Below, piece by piece: positions 26,648 through 35,279 of a stretch of 64,000 nucleotides of DNA. Positions within the stretch are counted from its first letter, which is position 1. Every line of letters starts with the position of its first letter. A model generated the notes under the pieces. The model did not search any database, had not been told where the DNA came from, and saw nothing but the letters and a program-made list of their open reading frames with translations. A program made the translations under genes and the position numbers. Origin of the DNA: CAVXHQ01 sp963789535 (GTDB taxonomy: Bacteria; Pseudomonadota; Alphaproteobacteria; Rhodobacterales; Rhodobacteraceae); assembly GCA_963789535.1 (NCBI GenBank), contig CAWBKU010000004.1, positions 186,001 to 250,000 on the forward strand, read 5' to 3'.

Positions 26648-28418
26648 TCCGCGTTTTGCGACCCTGCGCAGTGATGCTTTTGCAGCCCTGCGCCCGCCGC
26701 CGCGCCTGACCCTGAGCGAGTGGACGGAAGCGAACCTACGGCTGCCCGCAGGCGTGTCGGCAACCCCCGGTCCAGTCCGGCTCTGGCAATTCCAACGTGG
26801 CCTTGCCGATGCCATCGGCGACACGTCCATCCCGAGGGTGAGCGTCCTGAAGGCGGCGCGGTGTGGCTACTCGACTCTCCTGACCGCCGCCGTCGCGGCC
26901 TTCGCCTCGAACGACCCCAGCCCGATCTTGGCCCTCCTGCCGACCGTGGACGACTGCCGGAACTTCGTCGTCCATTCCCTCGAACCTGTGGCAGAGGTCA
27001 CGCCCGCACTCGCAGGTGTCTTCGCCGACGAAACCGTGTCGGGCCGCAACACGCTCCTGCAAAAGCGGTTTCCGGGGGGCAGCCTGAAGGTCATCAGCGC
27101 CCGTTCGCCCCGGTCCCTGAGGGCGCACACCACCCGCGTCCTGCTCTGCGACGAAATCGACGGTATGGAAATCACCGCAGAGGGCAACCCGCTCCTCCTC
27201 GCCGAAAAGCGCACCCTGTCCTACGCGGATCGAAAGATCGTCTGCGGATCGACTCCGACCGACGAGTCCACGTCGCTGATCCTTCAGGAATACGCCAAGA
27301 GCGACCAGCGGGTCTTTGAAGTTCCGTGTCCGCACTGCGGCGAGGCAGCCGAAATAGTGTGGAAGGATATCCACTGGACGCCCGACGACCCTGACTCTGC
27401 CTCTTGGGCCTGCCCCAACTGCGGCTGCCTTGCCCCTGAAGCAGACAAGGCGCAGATGGTCGAAAAGGGCCAGTGGCGGGCGACCAAGCCGAACGTGAAG
27501 GATCACGCGGGCTTCAGGCTGTCCGCCCTCGTGTCGCTCATGCCGAACGCCTCGTGGCCGAACCTCGTGCGCGAGTTCCTGTCGGCGAGGGGCAACCCGG
27601 ATGACCTGAGGGTCTTCGTCAACACCGTCCTGGCCGAACCGTGGCGCGACCAGTCCGGCGAGGGACTGGACAATTCCGCACTGGCGTCCCGTGCCGAACC
27701 TATCGGCCTCGACCGCATCCCGTCTGAAGTCCTCTATCTGACCGCTGGCGTAGACGTGCAGCGTGACAGGCTCGAAATGACCTCGATAGGCTGGCAGGCC
27801 GACGGCACGGCGCTTGTGCTCTCTCATGACGTGCTATGGGGCGACCCTCAGGAGGGCGAGGTCTGGGGCGAACTGGACGACCTCCTGCGGCGCGATCTGA
27901 AGCACCCCAAGGGCGGCACGTTGCGCTATGACGCGGCACTCGTGGATAGCGGTGACGGGGGCTTAACCGAAGCCATCTATGCCTTCTGCCGACCACGCTT
28001 GTCCCGTCGCATCTTCGCCTCGAAAGGGGCACCGGGCATGAAGCGACCGATAGTTGAGCGGGGGGCCAAGAAGGGAATCGTGTTGCAGATTGTCGGTGTA
28101 GACGCGGCCAAGAGCCGACTGTTGAACGCCCTACAGGCGGGCACGGGCTGGCGGTTCAGCGACTCCCTCCCTGCGGATTGGTTCAGTCAGTTGGCATCGG
28201 AACGGCGGGTGGTGAAATATAGCCGGGGGCAACCCGTCGCCCGGTTCGAACGCATCCCCGGCCTACGCGCCGAAGCCCTCGATTGCGTCGTTTATGGCAT
28301 GGCGGCGCGGCTTCTGGTTGGCGTCCCTATCGACAAGCGGGAAGCCGATCTTGCAAGCGTGACCATGCCGAAAAAGTCCGCCACGATCATTCGCAGTGCT
28401 TGGTTGGATGGGAATTGA
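26637..28418 (+). CDS. Terminase large subunit (lambda GpA type)
   Basis: A 593-residue packaging motor. The GpA-type P-loop variant KAARCGYSTLL lies near residue 73, Walker B VLLCDEIDGME near 168, and a zinc-ribbon CPHCGEAAE/CPNCGCLAP between about 235 and 270. The nuclease half contains YLTAGVDVQRDRLEM and DSGDGGLTEAIY. Length is normal for the family and no damage is visible. The start ATG 26637 lies within the end of the small-subunit gene. Confidence 0.95.
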   Translation: MTIDPRFATLRSDAFAALRPPPRLTLSEWTEANLRLPAGVSATPGPVRLWQFQRGLADAIGDTSIPRVSVLKAARCGYSTLLTAAVAAFASNDPSPILALLPTVDDCRNFVVHSLEPVAEVTPALAGVFADETVSGRNTLLQKRFPGGSLKVISARSPRSLRAHTTRVLLCDEIDGMEITAEGNPLLLAEKRTLSYADRKIVCGSTPTDESTSLILQEYAKSDQRVFEVPCPHCGEAAEIVWKDIHWTPDDPDSASWACPNCGCLAPEADKAQMVEKGQWRATKPNVKDHAGFRLSALVSLMPNASWPNLVREFLSARGNPDDLRVFVNTVLAEPWRDQSGEGLDNSALASRAEPIGLDRIPSEVLYLTAGVDVQRDRLEMTSIGWQADGTALVLSHDVLWGDPQEGEVWGELDDLLRRDLKHPKGGTLRYDAALVDSGDGGLTEAIYAFCRPRLSRRIFASKGAPGMKRPIVERGAKKGIVLQIVGVDAAKSRLLNALQAGTGWRFSDSLPADWFSQLASERRVVKYSRGQPVARFERIPGLRAEALDCVVYGMAARLLVGVPIDKREADLASVTMPKKSATIIRSAWLDGN

Positions 28419-28427
28419 GATGGCGTA

Positions 28428-28652
28428 TCATTCTTTCTTTAACGATTTGGAAATCTCACATAATACCCCCAAGCTGATAGACCCGCAAAAGAGGCTAATG
28501 GCTGGAACTAAAGCCCAAGAATACTCAATTGCACCATAGATTATCCCGACAACCCCAAATAGAGCTCCGAGAGAGGCCATGATATCCGCCAGCGCTGTAA
28601 AGAAGTAGCTTATTGGTTTAGCCTTGACTTTCGCATCAAGCTTAATAGTCAT
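28428..28652 (-). CDS. Small two-helix membrane protein
   Basis: A 74-residue reverse-strand protein, convergent to the terminase gene, starting at ATG 28652 with GGAGG upstream. Two hydrophobic helices (IMASLGALFGVVGIIYG; WALVPAISLFCGSISLGVL) are flanked by basic ends. Its base composition is more AT-rich than its neighbours and it is transcribed against the packaging genes. These traits fit a moron-type gene such as superinfection exclusion. A holin is possible but the location is unusual. Confidence 0.65.
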   Translation of the reverse strand: MTIKLDAKVKAKPISYFFTALADIMASLGALFGVVGIIYGAIEYSWALVPAISLFCGSISLGVLCEISKSLKKE

Positions 28653-29350
28653 TTTGTTTAACCTCCAAACGGAACACTCTTAGATCGCATGGTGACACTG
28701 AAAATGAGCTAACAATGGGGCAAAACAACGAATTTTTGTGGCAGTAGCGCCAATCTTTAAAGCATTTCGCCACCGGGCCTGATGTCTAACCTCACTTTTC
28801 AGCGAGGGCTTCCATCAGACGGCTGGCTCGAAAGTTAGTCGCCCGTCCGCGTAAACCCGAACTTGCGCATGATCGCGTCTTCTGCGGCTTCCCGCTCCTG
28901 CGGCGCGAAGTCCGCGCGGCAGTCGCGCAATTGCCGCCTGTGCAGCGCGGCGGCTCTGTCGTTCCGACCTCATGAAATTGTTCACGCCTCGCTTCTGACT
29001 GCCCGGTGTGCCACCGGCGGCAAGGTGTCGTGCATAGGGGAGGGTCATGGGCTTGGTCCTTTCGAGTTCGGGGGAAAGAAAGCGGCGGGGAGCCTCATGA
29101 CTTACCCCCCGCCGCCAGTTGCCCCGAGGCACCACCCCCGAGGCTAGGAGCCAACCGCCACGATCAAGAAACGGCTGGCCGACGCGGCAACAGATATCCA
29201 ATTCGCCGAATACGAGTCAAGCGTTATGCGCGATTTGGTTGCCAACCTAAGGTTTGCAAACCTTAGATTTACAATCATAAAAGCCATTTACAGGCAAAAC
29301 GAATCGGCTTAGAAGACCTTCCATCCTCCTGTCATGGAAAGGCAAGACCG
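28653..29350. other. Gap between terminase and portal-side genes
   Basis: No clear gene. On the reverse strand about 28842-28972 an open frame reads RQLRDCRADFAPQEREAAED and ends IMRKFGFTRTGD, but has no start codon. A one-base loss near ATG 28975 would create one, so it may be a decayed small gene. On the plus strand 29161-29311 an open frame ending IIKAIYRQNESA also lacks a good start. A perfect 20-bp palindrome sits at 29247-29266. Confidence 0.5.
29247..29266. promoter_or_regulatory. Perfect 20-bp palindrome (operator candidate)
   Basis: CTAAGGTTTGCAAACCTTAG reads the same on both strands. It stands 84 bp upstream of the next gene in an AT-richer stretch, a normal position for a dimeric repressor or activator site controlling the head genes. 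Confidence 0.5.
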
Positions 29351-29947
29351 ATGCAAGATGACACCTACGGCGGGCCGCTTCTGGTCCCGACAATCGACGC
29401 GGGGACCAAGGGCCTCCAAACCCTCGATATCGCGCGGGCTGTATCTGACGCGGGCTTTCCGCTCAACTCTGCGCTGAGTTTCGTCCGCAACTGCACCGTA
29501 AAGGGATTGCTGCATCCCTACGGGCGGACCAAGAGCGACAACCGCAAGAACTACCTGTTCCGGGCCGATCAAGCCGTTATCGTCGGCGTCCTGCGCCGCA
29601 TGAGCGAGGCCGGAATCTCCGACCCCGCCGCGCGACTTGCCATGTCCAACACCCTTGGCATGTGGCACGTCGATGACATGGAGGGGCGGGACGTGCCCCG
29701 GTCCCCGGCTATGGCGATGTTGAAAGCGCACCTGCTGGGGCAGACCGGCTATTTCGCCGAACTCGCCACCTACATGGACCCGCAGAACGGCAAGTTCCAA
29801 TTCGCAGCGCGCGTCCGGCAGGAGCCGACGGGTAGCGGCACAAACCCGACCCTCTGGAACGACCGGATGGAACTGAGGGCGACGTGGTTTGTCGCCATGA
29901 CGCCGCTGCTGACCCACCTGACCCGTGGTCTGGAACCGGTGCAGTAG
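29351..29947 (+). CDS. Element protein of unknown function, possible MerR-like N-terminus
   Basis: A 198-residue protein starting at ATG 29351 after GGAAAGG. Residues 22-80 (LQTLDIARAVSDAGFPLNSALSFVRNCTVKGLLHPYG) resemble a winged-helix DNA-binding start, followed by FRADQAVIVGVLRRMSEAGI. The C-terminal half has no recognisable domain. One base separates its stop from the portal gene ATG, so it belongs to the head-gene operon and may regulate it or assist packaging. Confidence 0.6.
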   Translation: MQDDTYGGPLLVPTIDAGTKGLQTLDIARAVSDAGFPLNSALSFVRNCTVKGLLHPYGRTKSDNRKNYLFRADQAVIVGVLRRMSEAGISDPAARLAMSNTLGMWHVDDMEGRDVPRSPAMAMLKAHLLGQTGYFAELATYMDPQNGKFQFAARVRQEPTGSGTNPTLWNDRMELRATWFVAMTPLLTHLTRGLEPVQ

Positions 29948-29948
29948 T

Positions 29949-31298
29949 ATGGGCCTCTTTGACCAATTCCGCCGCGCCGACCCGGCCCCGCAACGTCGCC
30001 ATATCGAGGCAGCGGGCCAAGGAAGGCGTGGCCGTGGCCACGGCACGTTCGGGCCGGTCAATTCCGAGGTCGCGGCGGCTGCCTCGATTGTGCGCAGCCG
30101 TGCGCGCAGCCTCTACGTCAACAACGGGCTGATCCGAAACGCCCTCGACAACCTCACCACGTCCACGACCGGAACGGGCTGTCGTCCGAACTGCCCCGAC
30201 GAAGAGGTCATGCGGCGATTCGAGTCGTGGGTCATCACCGCCGACTATGACGGTCGCACCGACTTCTACGGGCTGCAACGCATCCTCGCCCTGCATATGG
30301 TCCGCGACGGCGAGGGGCTGGCAATCCTGCATGTCGGCGACGACGGCGAACTACAGGTGCAGGTTCTGCCGCCCGAGCATCTGGACAAGTCGAAGACTGC
30401 CCAAATCGCCCCCCGCCATGAAATCTTCAACGGCGTGGAGTTCATGGGAGGCAGGATTGTCGCCTACTGGATTCTGCCCCAGCGTCCGACTTCCGAGTTC
30501 ACCGACTACGCCCCCTCTGTCCGGGTTGACGCCGCCGACGTGATCCACGTCTTTGAGGCGCAATCGGCGGGTCAGGTGCGGGGCCTGTCGCGTGTCGCCC
30601 CGGCTGTCATCGCGGCGAACGAACTCGACCAGCTTACCGACGCTCTACTGGTGCAGGCCAAGGTTGCCGCCATGTTTGCAGGCTTCCTTACCGACCTGAA
30701 TAACGTCAGTGGCGTCCCCTTTGACGGCGAGCAAATTGGCTCGACCTTGGAAGGCGGGATCACGCCCGGGGCAATTCAAGTCCTGCCGTCGGGCTTTGAC
30801 CTGAAACTCGCTGAGCCGAACTCGACCAAGGATGCCCCGGCGATGGTCCGCATGGGTCAACAGGCCGTCGCGTCCGCTCTGGGGATGCCCGAGCATCTGG
30901 TGAACGGCGATCTGAGCAAGGCCAACTATTCCAGTTTAAGAGCCGGATTGCTCCCGTGGCGCGCCCGGATCGAACAAATCCAGTATGGCACCCTAGTCCC
31001 GCAGATGCTGGCCCCGATCTGGCGCAGGTGGCTCGCCCTCGAAGTGGCAGCGGGCCGACTCGACGTGTCCCCGGACATGACGTGCGAGTGGATCATGCCC
31101 CGGTGGCTTCAGGTGGACCCGGCCAAGGACGTGGCAGCGGTCAAGGAACTCCTCGCCCTTGGCCTCATGTCGCGTTCGCAGGCCATTTCCGAACTCGGAT
31201 GGAGTCCCGCCGCACTGGACGCAGAGATTGCCGCAGACCGCGCCCGTGAGGCCGCGTTGGGCCTGTCCTTCAGCAAGGGGGGCAACACCGATGCCTAA
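29949..31298 (+). CDS. Portal protein (lambda family)
   Basis: A 449-residue phage portal. GFLTDLNNVSG, KLAEPNSTKDAPAMVR and MGQQAVASALGMPEHLVNGDLSKANYSSLRAGLLPWR are characteristic of the lambda GpB/portal family, which forms the ring through which DNA enters the head. Length is near normal. It starts at ATG 29949 and overlaps the next small gene by eight bases. Confidence 0.93.
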   Translation: MGLFDQFRRADPAPQRRHIEAAGQGRRGRGHGTFGPVNSEVAAAASIVRSRARSLYVNNGLIRNALDNLTTSTTGTGCRPNCPDEEVMRRFESWVITADYDGRTDFYGLQRILALHMVRDGEGLAILHVGDDGELQVQVLPPEHLDKSKTAQIAPRHEIFNGVEFMGGRIVAYWILPQRPTSEFTDYAPSVRVDAADVIHVFEAQSAGQVRGLSRVAPAVIAANELDQLTDALLVQAKVAAMFAGFLTDLNNVSGVPFDGEQIGSTLEGGITPGAIQVLPSGFDLKLAEPNSTKDAPAMVRMGQQAVASALGMPEHLVNGDLSKANYSSLRAGLLPWRARIEQIQYGTLVPQMLAPIWRRWLALEVAAGRLDVSPDMTCEWIMPRWLQVDPAKDVAAVKELLALGLMSRSQAISELGWSPAALDAEIAADRAREAALGLSFSKGGNTDA

Positions 31299-31455
31299 AC
31301 CCGTGCCCCACGTCGCCAAGCCCAAGGACGCGCCAAAGAGGCTCACCATGTCTCTAGCCCGCGCCAAGGTCATCCGCGACCCGGCCACCAACGCCCAACT
31401 GCCCCGGTCCAGTGCGACCTTCAGAAAGTGGGAGTCCCTCGCCGATGCCCGATGA
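31291..31455 (+). CDS. Small basic head-region protein
   Basis: A 54-residue lysine/arginine-rich protein (MPKPVPHVAKPKDAPKR, ending KWESLADAR) lying between portal and capsid genes and overlapping both (31291-31298 and 31445-31455). The tight overlaps support expression. No family recognised. Confidence 0.55.
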   Translation: MPKPVPHVAKPKDAPKRLTMSLARAKVIRDPATNAQLPRSSATFRKWESLADAR

Positions 31456-33217
31456 CCTCACCCGTTCCGCCACCGCGCGGGCGAACTCCTACAATCCCGA
31501 AACGCGCCAGTTTCAGGCGGTCATCGCCACCGAAGCCCCGGTGCAGCGGCGGGACGCCCGTGGCCCTTATCTCGAAGTGCTGCCCGTTGCCGCCTACGTC
31601 CCGACCGGTGCGCGGCTGGCGTTGCTCAACTCGCACCGGACCAACTCTGTCCGCGACGTGATCGGGCGCGTGGAATCCGTTTCGACCGAAGGCAACACGC
31701 TTGTTGCCGCTCTGGTCCTCACCTCTGCCGAAGATGCTGCCGGTATCGGCCAGCGGATCGCAGACCAGTCCGTCACCGGAGTCAGCATTGGCTACCGCGT
31801 GGCGGGCTGGACCGAAACCACCGGGCCTACCGGGCGCGTCAAGCGCGCGACCGCGTGGTCCCTTACCGAAGTCACGTTGACCAGCAACCCGGCGGACCCC
31901 GCCGCGCAAATCAGGCAGCAAGAGGAGTCCCCCATGCCCGATCAAATCGAAACGATCACGCCCGAGGCCGCAGAGGCCACCCGGCGCAGCGATATCCGCA
32001 CCCTTGTCCGGTCTGCCGGTCTAGGCGCTGAGGTCGCAGACCAACTCATCGACGCAGGTGCAGACATGACCCGCGCGAAGGCCGAAGTCTTCGATCACAT
32101 GCAGACCCGTCGCAGCACGACCCCGATCATCCGCAGCCATACCCCGGCCAACGATGACCCCGCTATCATCCGCGACCGCATGGCTGATGCCCTGCACGTC
32201 CGCATGGCGGGCGGTGAACCGAAGCCCGAAGTCCGGCAATACATGAGCATGTCGCTCATGGACGTGGCCAAGGACTCTTGCGCCCGTGCCGGTATCTCGA
32301 CACGCGGCATGAGCAATGACGAAGTGCTGACCCGTGCAGGCGAGCATACCACCAGCGACTTCGCCCTTGTCGTGTCGAACGCTGCGAACAAGACCGCCAT
32401 GGCCTCCTATCAGGCCGCTCAGTCGCCCCTGAAACAGCTTGGCCGTCAACGCTCGCTGTCCAACTTCAAGACCAGCACGGCTATCCGTCTGGGCGAGATG
32501 GGCCGTCTGGAAGAACTCGCCGAGTCGGGCGAAATCACCCACACGTCCCGCGCCGAAAACGGCGAGTCGATGGTCCTGAAGACCTACGCCCGCGCCCTCA
32601 ACTTTAGTCGCAACCTTCTCATCAACGATGACCTCAACCTCTTGGGGGACATGACGGCGGCGTTCGGCGAGGCGGCTGCCCAGACCGAAGCCGATATCAT
32701 GGTGGCCCTCATCACCGGCAACCCGAACCTGTCCGACGGCAGCCCGGTCTTCAGCACGGCACGGGGCAACACCATCGCGTCCGGCGTTTCGCTGGGCAGC
32801 GCAGGCGATATCGCCGCGCTGGACGACGCCCGCAAGGCCATGCGTGGCTTCAAAGGCCTCGACGGCAAGACCCTCATCAACGTGACCCCCAGGTATCTGC
32901 TGACTGGTCCCGCTGGCGAGGCAGCCGCCGAACGCTTCCTTGCTTCGATCTATCCTGCCACGTCCGCCGACGCTCAGTCGGGCATGGCGAAGCTGACCCT
33001 TCTGGTGGAACCCCGGATCGAAGACAAGTCCTGGTATATCTTTGCCGACCCTGCCCGTGTCGCGGCGCTTCAGTATGGCTACCTGTCCAGTGCCCAAGGA
33101 GTCCAGATTCAGCGGGCCGAGGCATGGGACACGCTGGGCCTGAAGTTCCGGGCTTGGCTCGACTTCGGTGCGGGCTGGCTCGACTGGCGCGCTGCCTACC
33201 TGAACCCGGGGGACTGA
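31445..33217 (+). CDS. Prohead protease-major capsid fusion protein
   Basis: A 590-residue protein. Residues about 1-165 look like a head maturation protease: VLPVAAYVPTGARLALLNSHRTNSV with the catalytic histidine region, ADQSVTGVSIGYRV with the serine region, and TEVTLTSNPADPAAQIR. From about 260 onward it matches Mu-like gpT/HK97-type capsid subunits (SNFKTSTAIRLGEMGRLEELAESGEI, DIMVALITGNPNLSDGSPVFS, FRAWLDFGAGWLDWRAAYLNPGD). A natural protease-capsid fusion is known as a phage protein type. The linker at about 165-260 may act as scaffold. Both halves appear intact. Confidence 0.88.
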   Translation: MPDDLTRSATARANSYNPETRQFQAVIATEAPVQRRDARGPYLEVLPVAAYVPTGARLALLNSHRTNSVRDVIGRVESVSTEGNTLVAALVLTSAEDAAGIGQRIADQSVTGVSIGYRVAGWTETTGPTGRVKRATAWSLTEVTLTSNPADPAAQIRQQEESPMPDQIETITPEAAEATRRSDIRTLVRSAGLGAEVADQLIDAGADMTRAKAEVFDHMQTRRSTTPIIRSHTPANDDPAIIRDRMADALHVRMAGGEPKPEVRQYMSMSLMDVAKDSCARAGISTRGMSNDEVLTRAGEHTTSDFALVVSNAANKTAMASYQAAQSPLKQLGRQRSLSNFKTSTAIRLGEMGRLEELAESGEITHTSRAENGESMVLKTYARALNFSRNLLINDDLNLLGDMTAAFGEAAAQTEADIMVALITGNPNLSDGSPVFSTARGNTIASGVSLGSAGDIAALDDARKAMRGFKGLDGKTLINVTPRYLLTGPAGEAAAERFLASIYPATSADAQSGMAKLTLLVEPRIEDKSWYIFADPARVAALQYGYLSSAQGVQIQRAEAWDTLGLKFRAWLDFGAGWLDWRAAYLNPGD

Positions 33218-33218
33218 T

Positions 33219-33365
33219 ATGGCCCTCACCCTCGCCGCTCTGGTCGCTGCCCGTGATGCTCTGGTCCTCAACAGAGCCAGTGGTGTCCTGACCTTCGTGA
33301 CAGAACGCGAAAGGGACCATCATGTCGCAATCTGTCACGTCGCTGGTCCGCCAGCGCGACCTTGA
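33219..33365 (+). CDS. Truncated head-tail joining-type small protein
   Basis: A 48-residue frame from ATG 33219 right after the capsid gene. The beginning MALTLAALVAARDALVLNRASGVLTF matches the start of the small gpW-like head-tail joining proteins found at this position in related phages, which usually have 65-80 residues. After residue 26 the similarity is lost and the frame runs into the next gene, so it may be shortened by deletion. Confidence 0.5.
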   Translation: MALTLAALVAARDALVLNRASGVLTFVTERERDHHVAICHVAGPPARP

Positions 33366-33531
33366 ACGAGTCCGCAAGGCTCACCTGACCGCCGCCAAGC
33401 TGACGGCAGACGATCCGACCTACGCGCCGATCTTCGAACGCATGGAACGTGAACTGGCAGCCGCCGAAGCCGCCATGAGCGACGATCCGATCATCCGTGC
33501 CCGTGCCGCCCTTCAGAGCGCAATGGTTTGA
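33322..33531 (+). CDS. Small helical element protein
   Basis: A 69-residue protein from ATG 33322 with GAAAGGGA upstream. It is predicted fully helical (LVRQRDLERVRKAHLTAAKL, FERMERELAAAEAAM). It overlaps the previous frame by 44 bases and the convergent integrase by 19 bases. No family recognised; it could be a head-completion or regulatory protein. Confidence 0.55.
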   Translation: MSQSVTSLVRQRDLERVRKAHLTAAKLTADDPTYAPIFERMERELAAAEAAMSDDPIIRARAALQSAMV

Positions 33532-34781
33532 ATGACCTTGCCGAGATGCTCCAATGTCGCCCCCTTGCCATACCCTTCACGGGTCAGCCTGTGGCCCATG
33601 AGGTCGCGCCGGATGCGTTCGTCTACCCCTTTGGCGAGCATCCGGTCCTCGAAGCTGTGGCGCAGGCTGTAGAGCGTGTGCGCGGGGGACTCTTTCAGTC
33701 CATTTTCAGAGAGGTAGCTGTTGACCGTGCCCGACAAGGTGGCAGGCTCTGCCCGATAGCGCGGGAAGCCGTCAGGGAAGCCCCTCATGGCCTCAAGGCT
33801 GACCCCGGCAAGGGGGATGATCCGCTTGGCCCGTGCTGTCTTCAACTGTCGCTCTACAGGCTCAATCGAAATGTGAGGCACCTTGCCGTCCAGACGGATG
33901 CAGGGGCCTGTCAGGGCGGCAAGTTCGCTGGGCCGTGCCCCCGTGTTGACCATCGCCAGCAAGATCGCGCGAGCCTCTTCGTTCAAGCCCTCAAGCGCAC
34001 CGTCGGCGAGCAACTTGTCCTTGATCCATTCGACAGAGAAGGGGGGCCGAGTCTTGGCCTCGCCTTCTTTGAACGACAACCCGCCGAACGGCAGGACCAG
34101 CCCAAGTCGCTTGCGGTCCACGACGGTCTTCAGCACGTCGCCAAGATGGATCAAGTCCTTATTGGCCGAGTTCGCGGTCAGACCATCGCTCACCAGCTTG
34201 TCAGTCCACCACTCGCGGAATGTCAGCATGTCGTCACGATCCACCGATGCGATGGGCTTGTCGCCGACGACCTCGACAAAGTTCCGCACTGCCTTCAGCC
34301 GGGGATTGCGCCAGCGCCGCAACTGGTCTTCGCTCTTCCCGAGCGTCTGGTCACGGGTCAGCTTCCAATAGGCGTCCAGTGCGCCCGTCACAGTGATCTG
34401 CGGCGCAGATGCCCCGCCAAGGACCGCCGCCGCCTCGATAGGATCAGGCTCGCCCTTGCGGCTTACATGTTCCAGACGGCGCAGCAATTCTTCCCGGTCA
34501 AGATCGGCGACACGGGACGCGGGCAGGTAGCGAAAGCCCCGGATGTTGGCGAGTTCCTTTGCAGCCTCGAACCGGCGTTCGGCATCTTCGCCATCGCCGG
34601 CCAATTTGGCTTCCCATGCCTCTATCAGATGCGCCCAAGCCATCGGAGCCTTCTGGCGCGCAACAGATTCGGAGTTCGTGTGCAGCGATATCCAGACCAC
34701 GGCGCGCGGCTCAACGGGCCTGTATCGCCCCGGCACACGCTTGCGCAGATGGTAGGTGCTGCCCCGTCTTGTCACGCTCAT
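33513..34781 (-). CDS. int: Tyrosine recombinase (integrase)
   Basis: A 422-residue site-specific recombinase. A core-binding helical domain occupies roughly 140-240. The catalytic domain has the first arginine in NTGARPSELAAL (about 280), the HxxR-type box HTLYSLRHSF (about 372), the second histidine in GHRL (about 395), and a tyrosine in REGYGKG (about 404). Reading toward the capsid genes, its start faces the tRNA-Ser attachment site 146 bp away, the usual arrangement for a tRNA-targeting integrase. Confidence 0.95.
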   Translation of the reverse strand: MSVTRRGSTYHLRKRVPGRYRPVEPRAVVWISLHTNSESVARQKAPMAWAHLIEAWEAKLAGDGEDAERRFEAAKELANIRGFRYLPASRVADLDREELLRRLEHVSRKGEPDPIEAAAVLGGASAPQITVTGALDAYWKLTRDQTLGKSEDQLRRWRNPRLKAVRNFVEVVGDKPIASVDRDDMLTFREWWTDKLVSDGLTANSANKDLIHLGDVLKTVVDRKRLGLVLPFGGLSFKEGEAKTRPPFSVEWIKDKLLADGALEGLNEEARAILLAMVNTGARPSELAALTGPCIRLDGKVPHISIEPVERQLKTARAKRIIPLAGVSLEAMRGFPDGFPRYRAEPATLSGTVNSYLSENGLKESPAHTLYSLRHSFEDRMLAKGVDERIRRDLMGHRLTREGYGKGATLEHLGKVIQTIAL

Positions 34782-34815
34782 GGCCTAGTCCTCGCTTGCG
34801 TCCCGATGCAGCGAA

Positions 34816-34841
34816 TTGTGCAGCATGACGTGCAGCAAAAC
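34816..34841. repeat. Integrase/excisionase arm-site candidate, right copy
   Basis: Begins TTGTGCAGCA and matches 23293-23318 at 22 of 26 positions in direct orientation. It lies 86 bp inside the tRNA-Ser junction, between integrase start and attachment core. Confidence 0.55.
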
Positions 34842-34927
34842 AAGGGGTTTTTGAGTGGCAGGGAGTGCCAAAAGCGGCCTAGGCACCTGATTTTAATAGG
34901 AAAAATAGGCTTACGCTGGATGATGAT

Positions 34928-34941
34928 TGGCGGAGGAGGTG
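34928..34941. repeat. Right attachment site within tRNA-Ser
   Basis: TGGCGGAGGAGGTG, the 3' end of tRNA-Ser on the plus strand, is identical to 23207-23220. It defines the right boundary of an 11.7-kb element. Confidence 0.65.
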
Positions 34942-35017
34942 GGATTCGAACCCACGGGACGCTTTCACGACCGACGGTTTTCAAGACCGTTGCAATCGAC
35001 CACTCTGCCACTCCTCC
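34928..35017 (-). tRNA. tRNA-Ser (anticodon TGA)
   Basis: A 90-nt class II tRNA on the reverse strand. The acceptor arm GGAGGAG/CTCCTCC is followed by G and CCA. The anticodon stem ACGGTC/GACCGT-like arm encloses the loop TTGAAAA with anticodon TGA; there is a long variable arm and a T-arm GTGGG/CCCAC with GTTCGAATC. The gene remains complete despite integration at its 3' end. Confidence 0.96.
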
Positions 35018-35279
35018 GGGGGGGTCGGACGGGTCGGACCTACCGTGTCGGGCGCGCGTCTGGCAAGGGGCTGCGGCCGTGCGACCGGCATCCGCGAGAC
35101 CGGGTGGCGCGACCGTCCGGGGCCCGTCGATCGGCCCGTCGCCAGCACCCTTGCCCGTTCGTGCCCTTTTCGCTATTTTCCCGCGCAACGAGGCAGAACG
35201 AACGGCCGGTCAACGGCCAACTGACGGCTCGCGCGCCCCTCAGGCGCCGGACCGGCAGGGCACAGGCAGGGGGACAGAC

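Noticed and set aside
26702..26890. Terminase ATPase judged defective because of the unusual P-loop KAARCGYST
   Set aside because: Lambda GpA-type terminases normally have this K-x-A-R-x-G-Y form, so it is not damage.
28815..29201. 128-codon reverse-strand frame in the element
   Set aside because: Arginine-rich shadow of a better but start-less frame (RQLRDCRADFAPQ); neither can be called with confidence.
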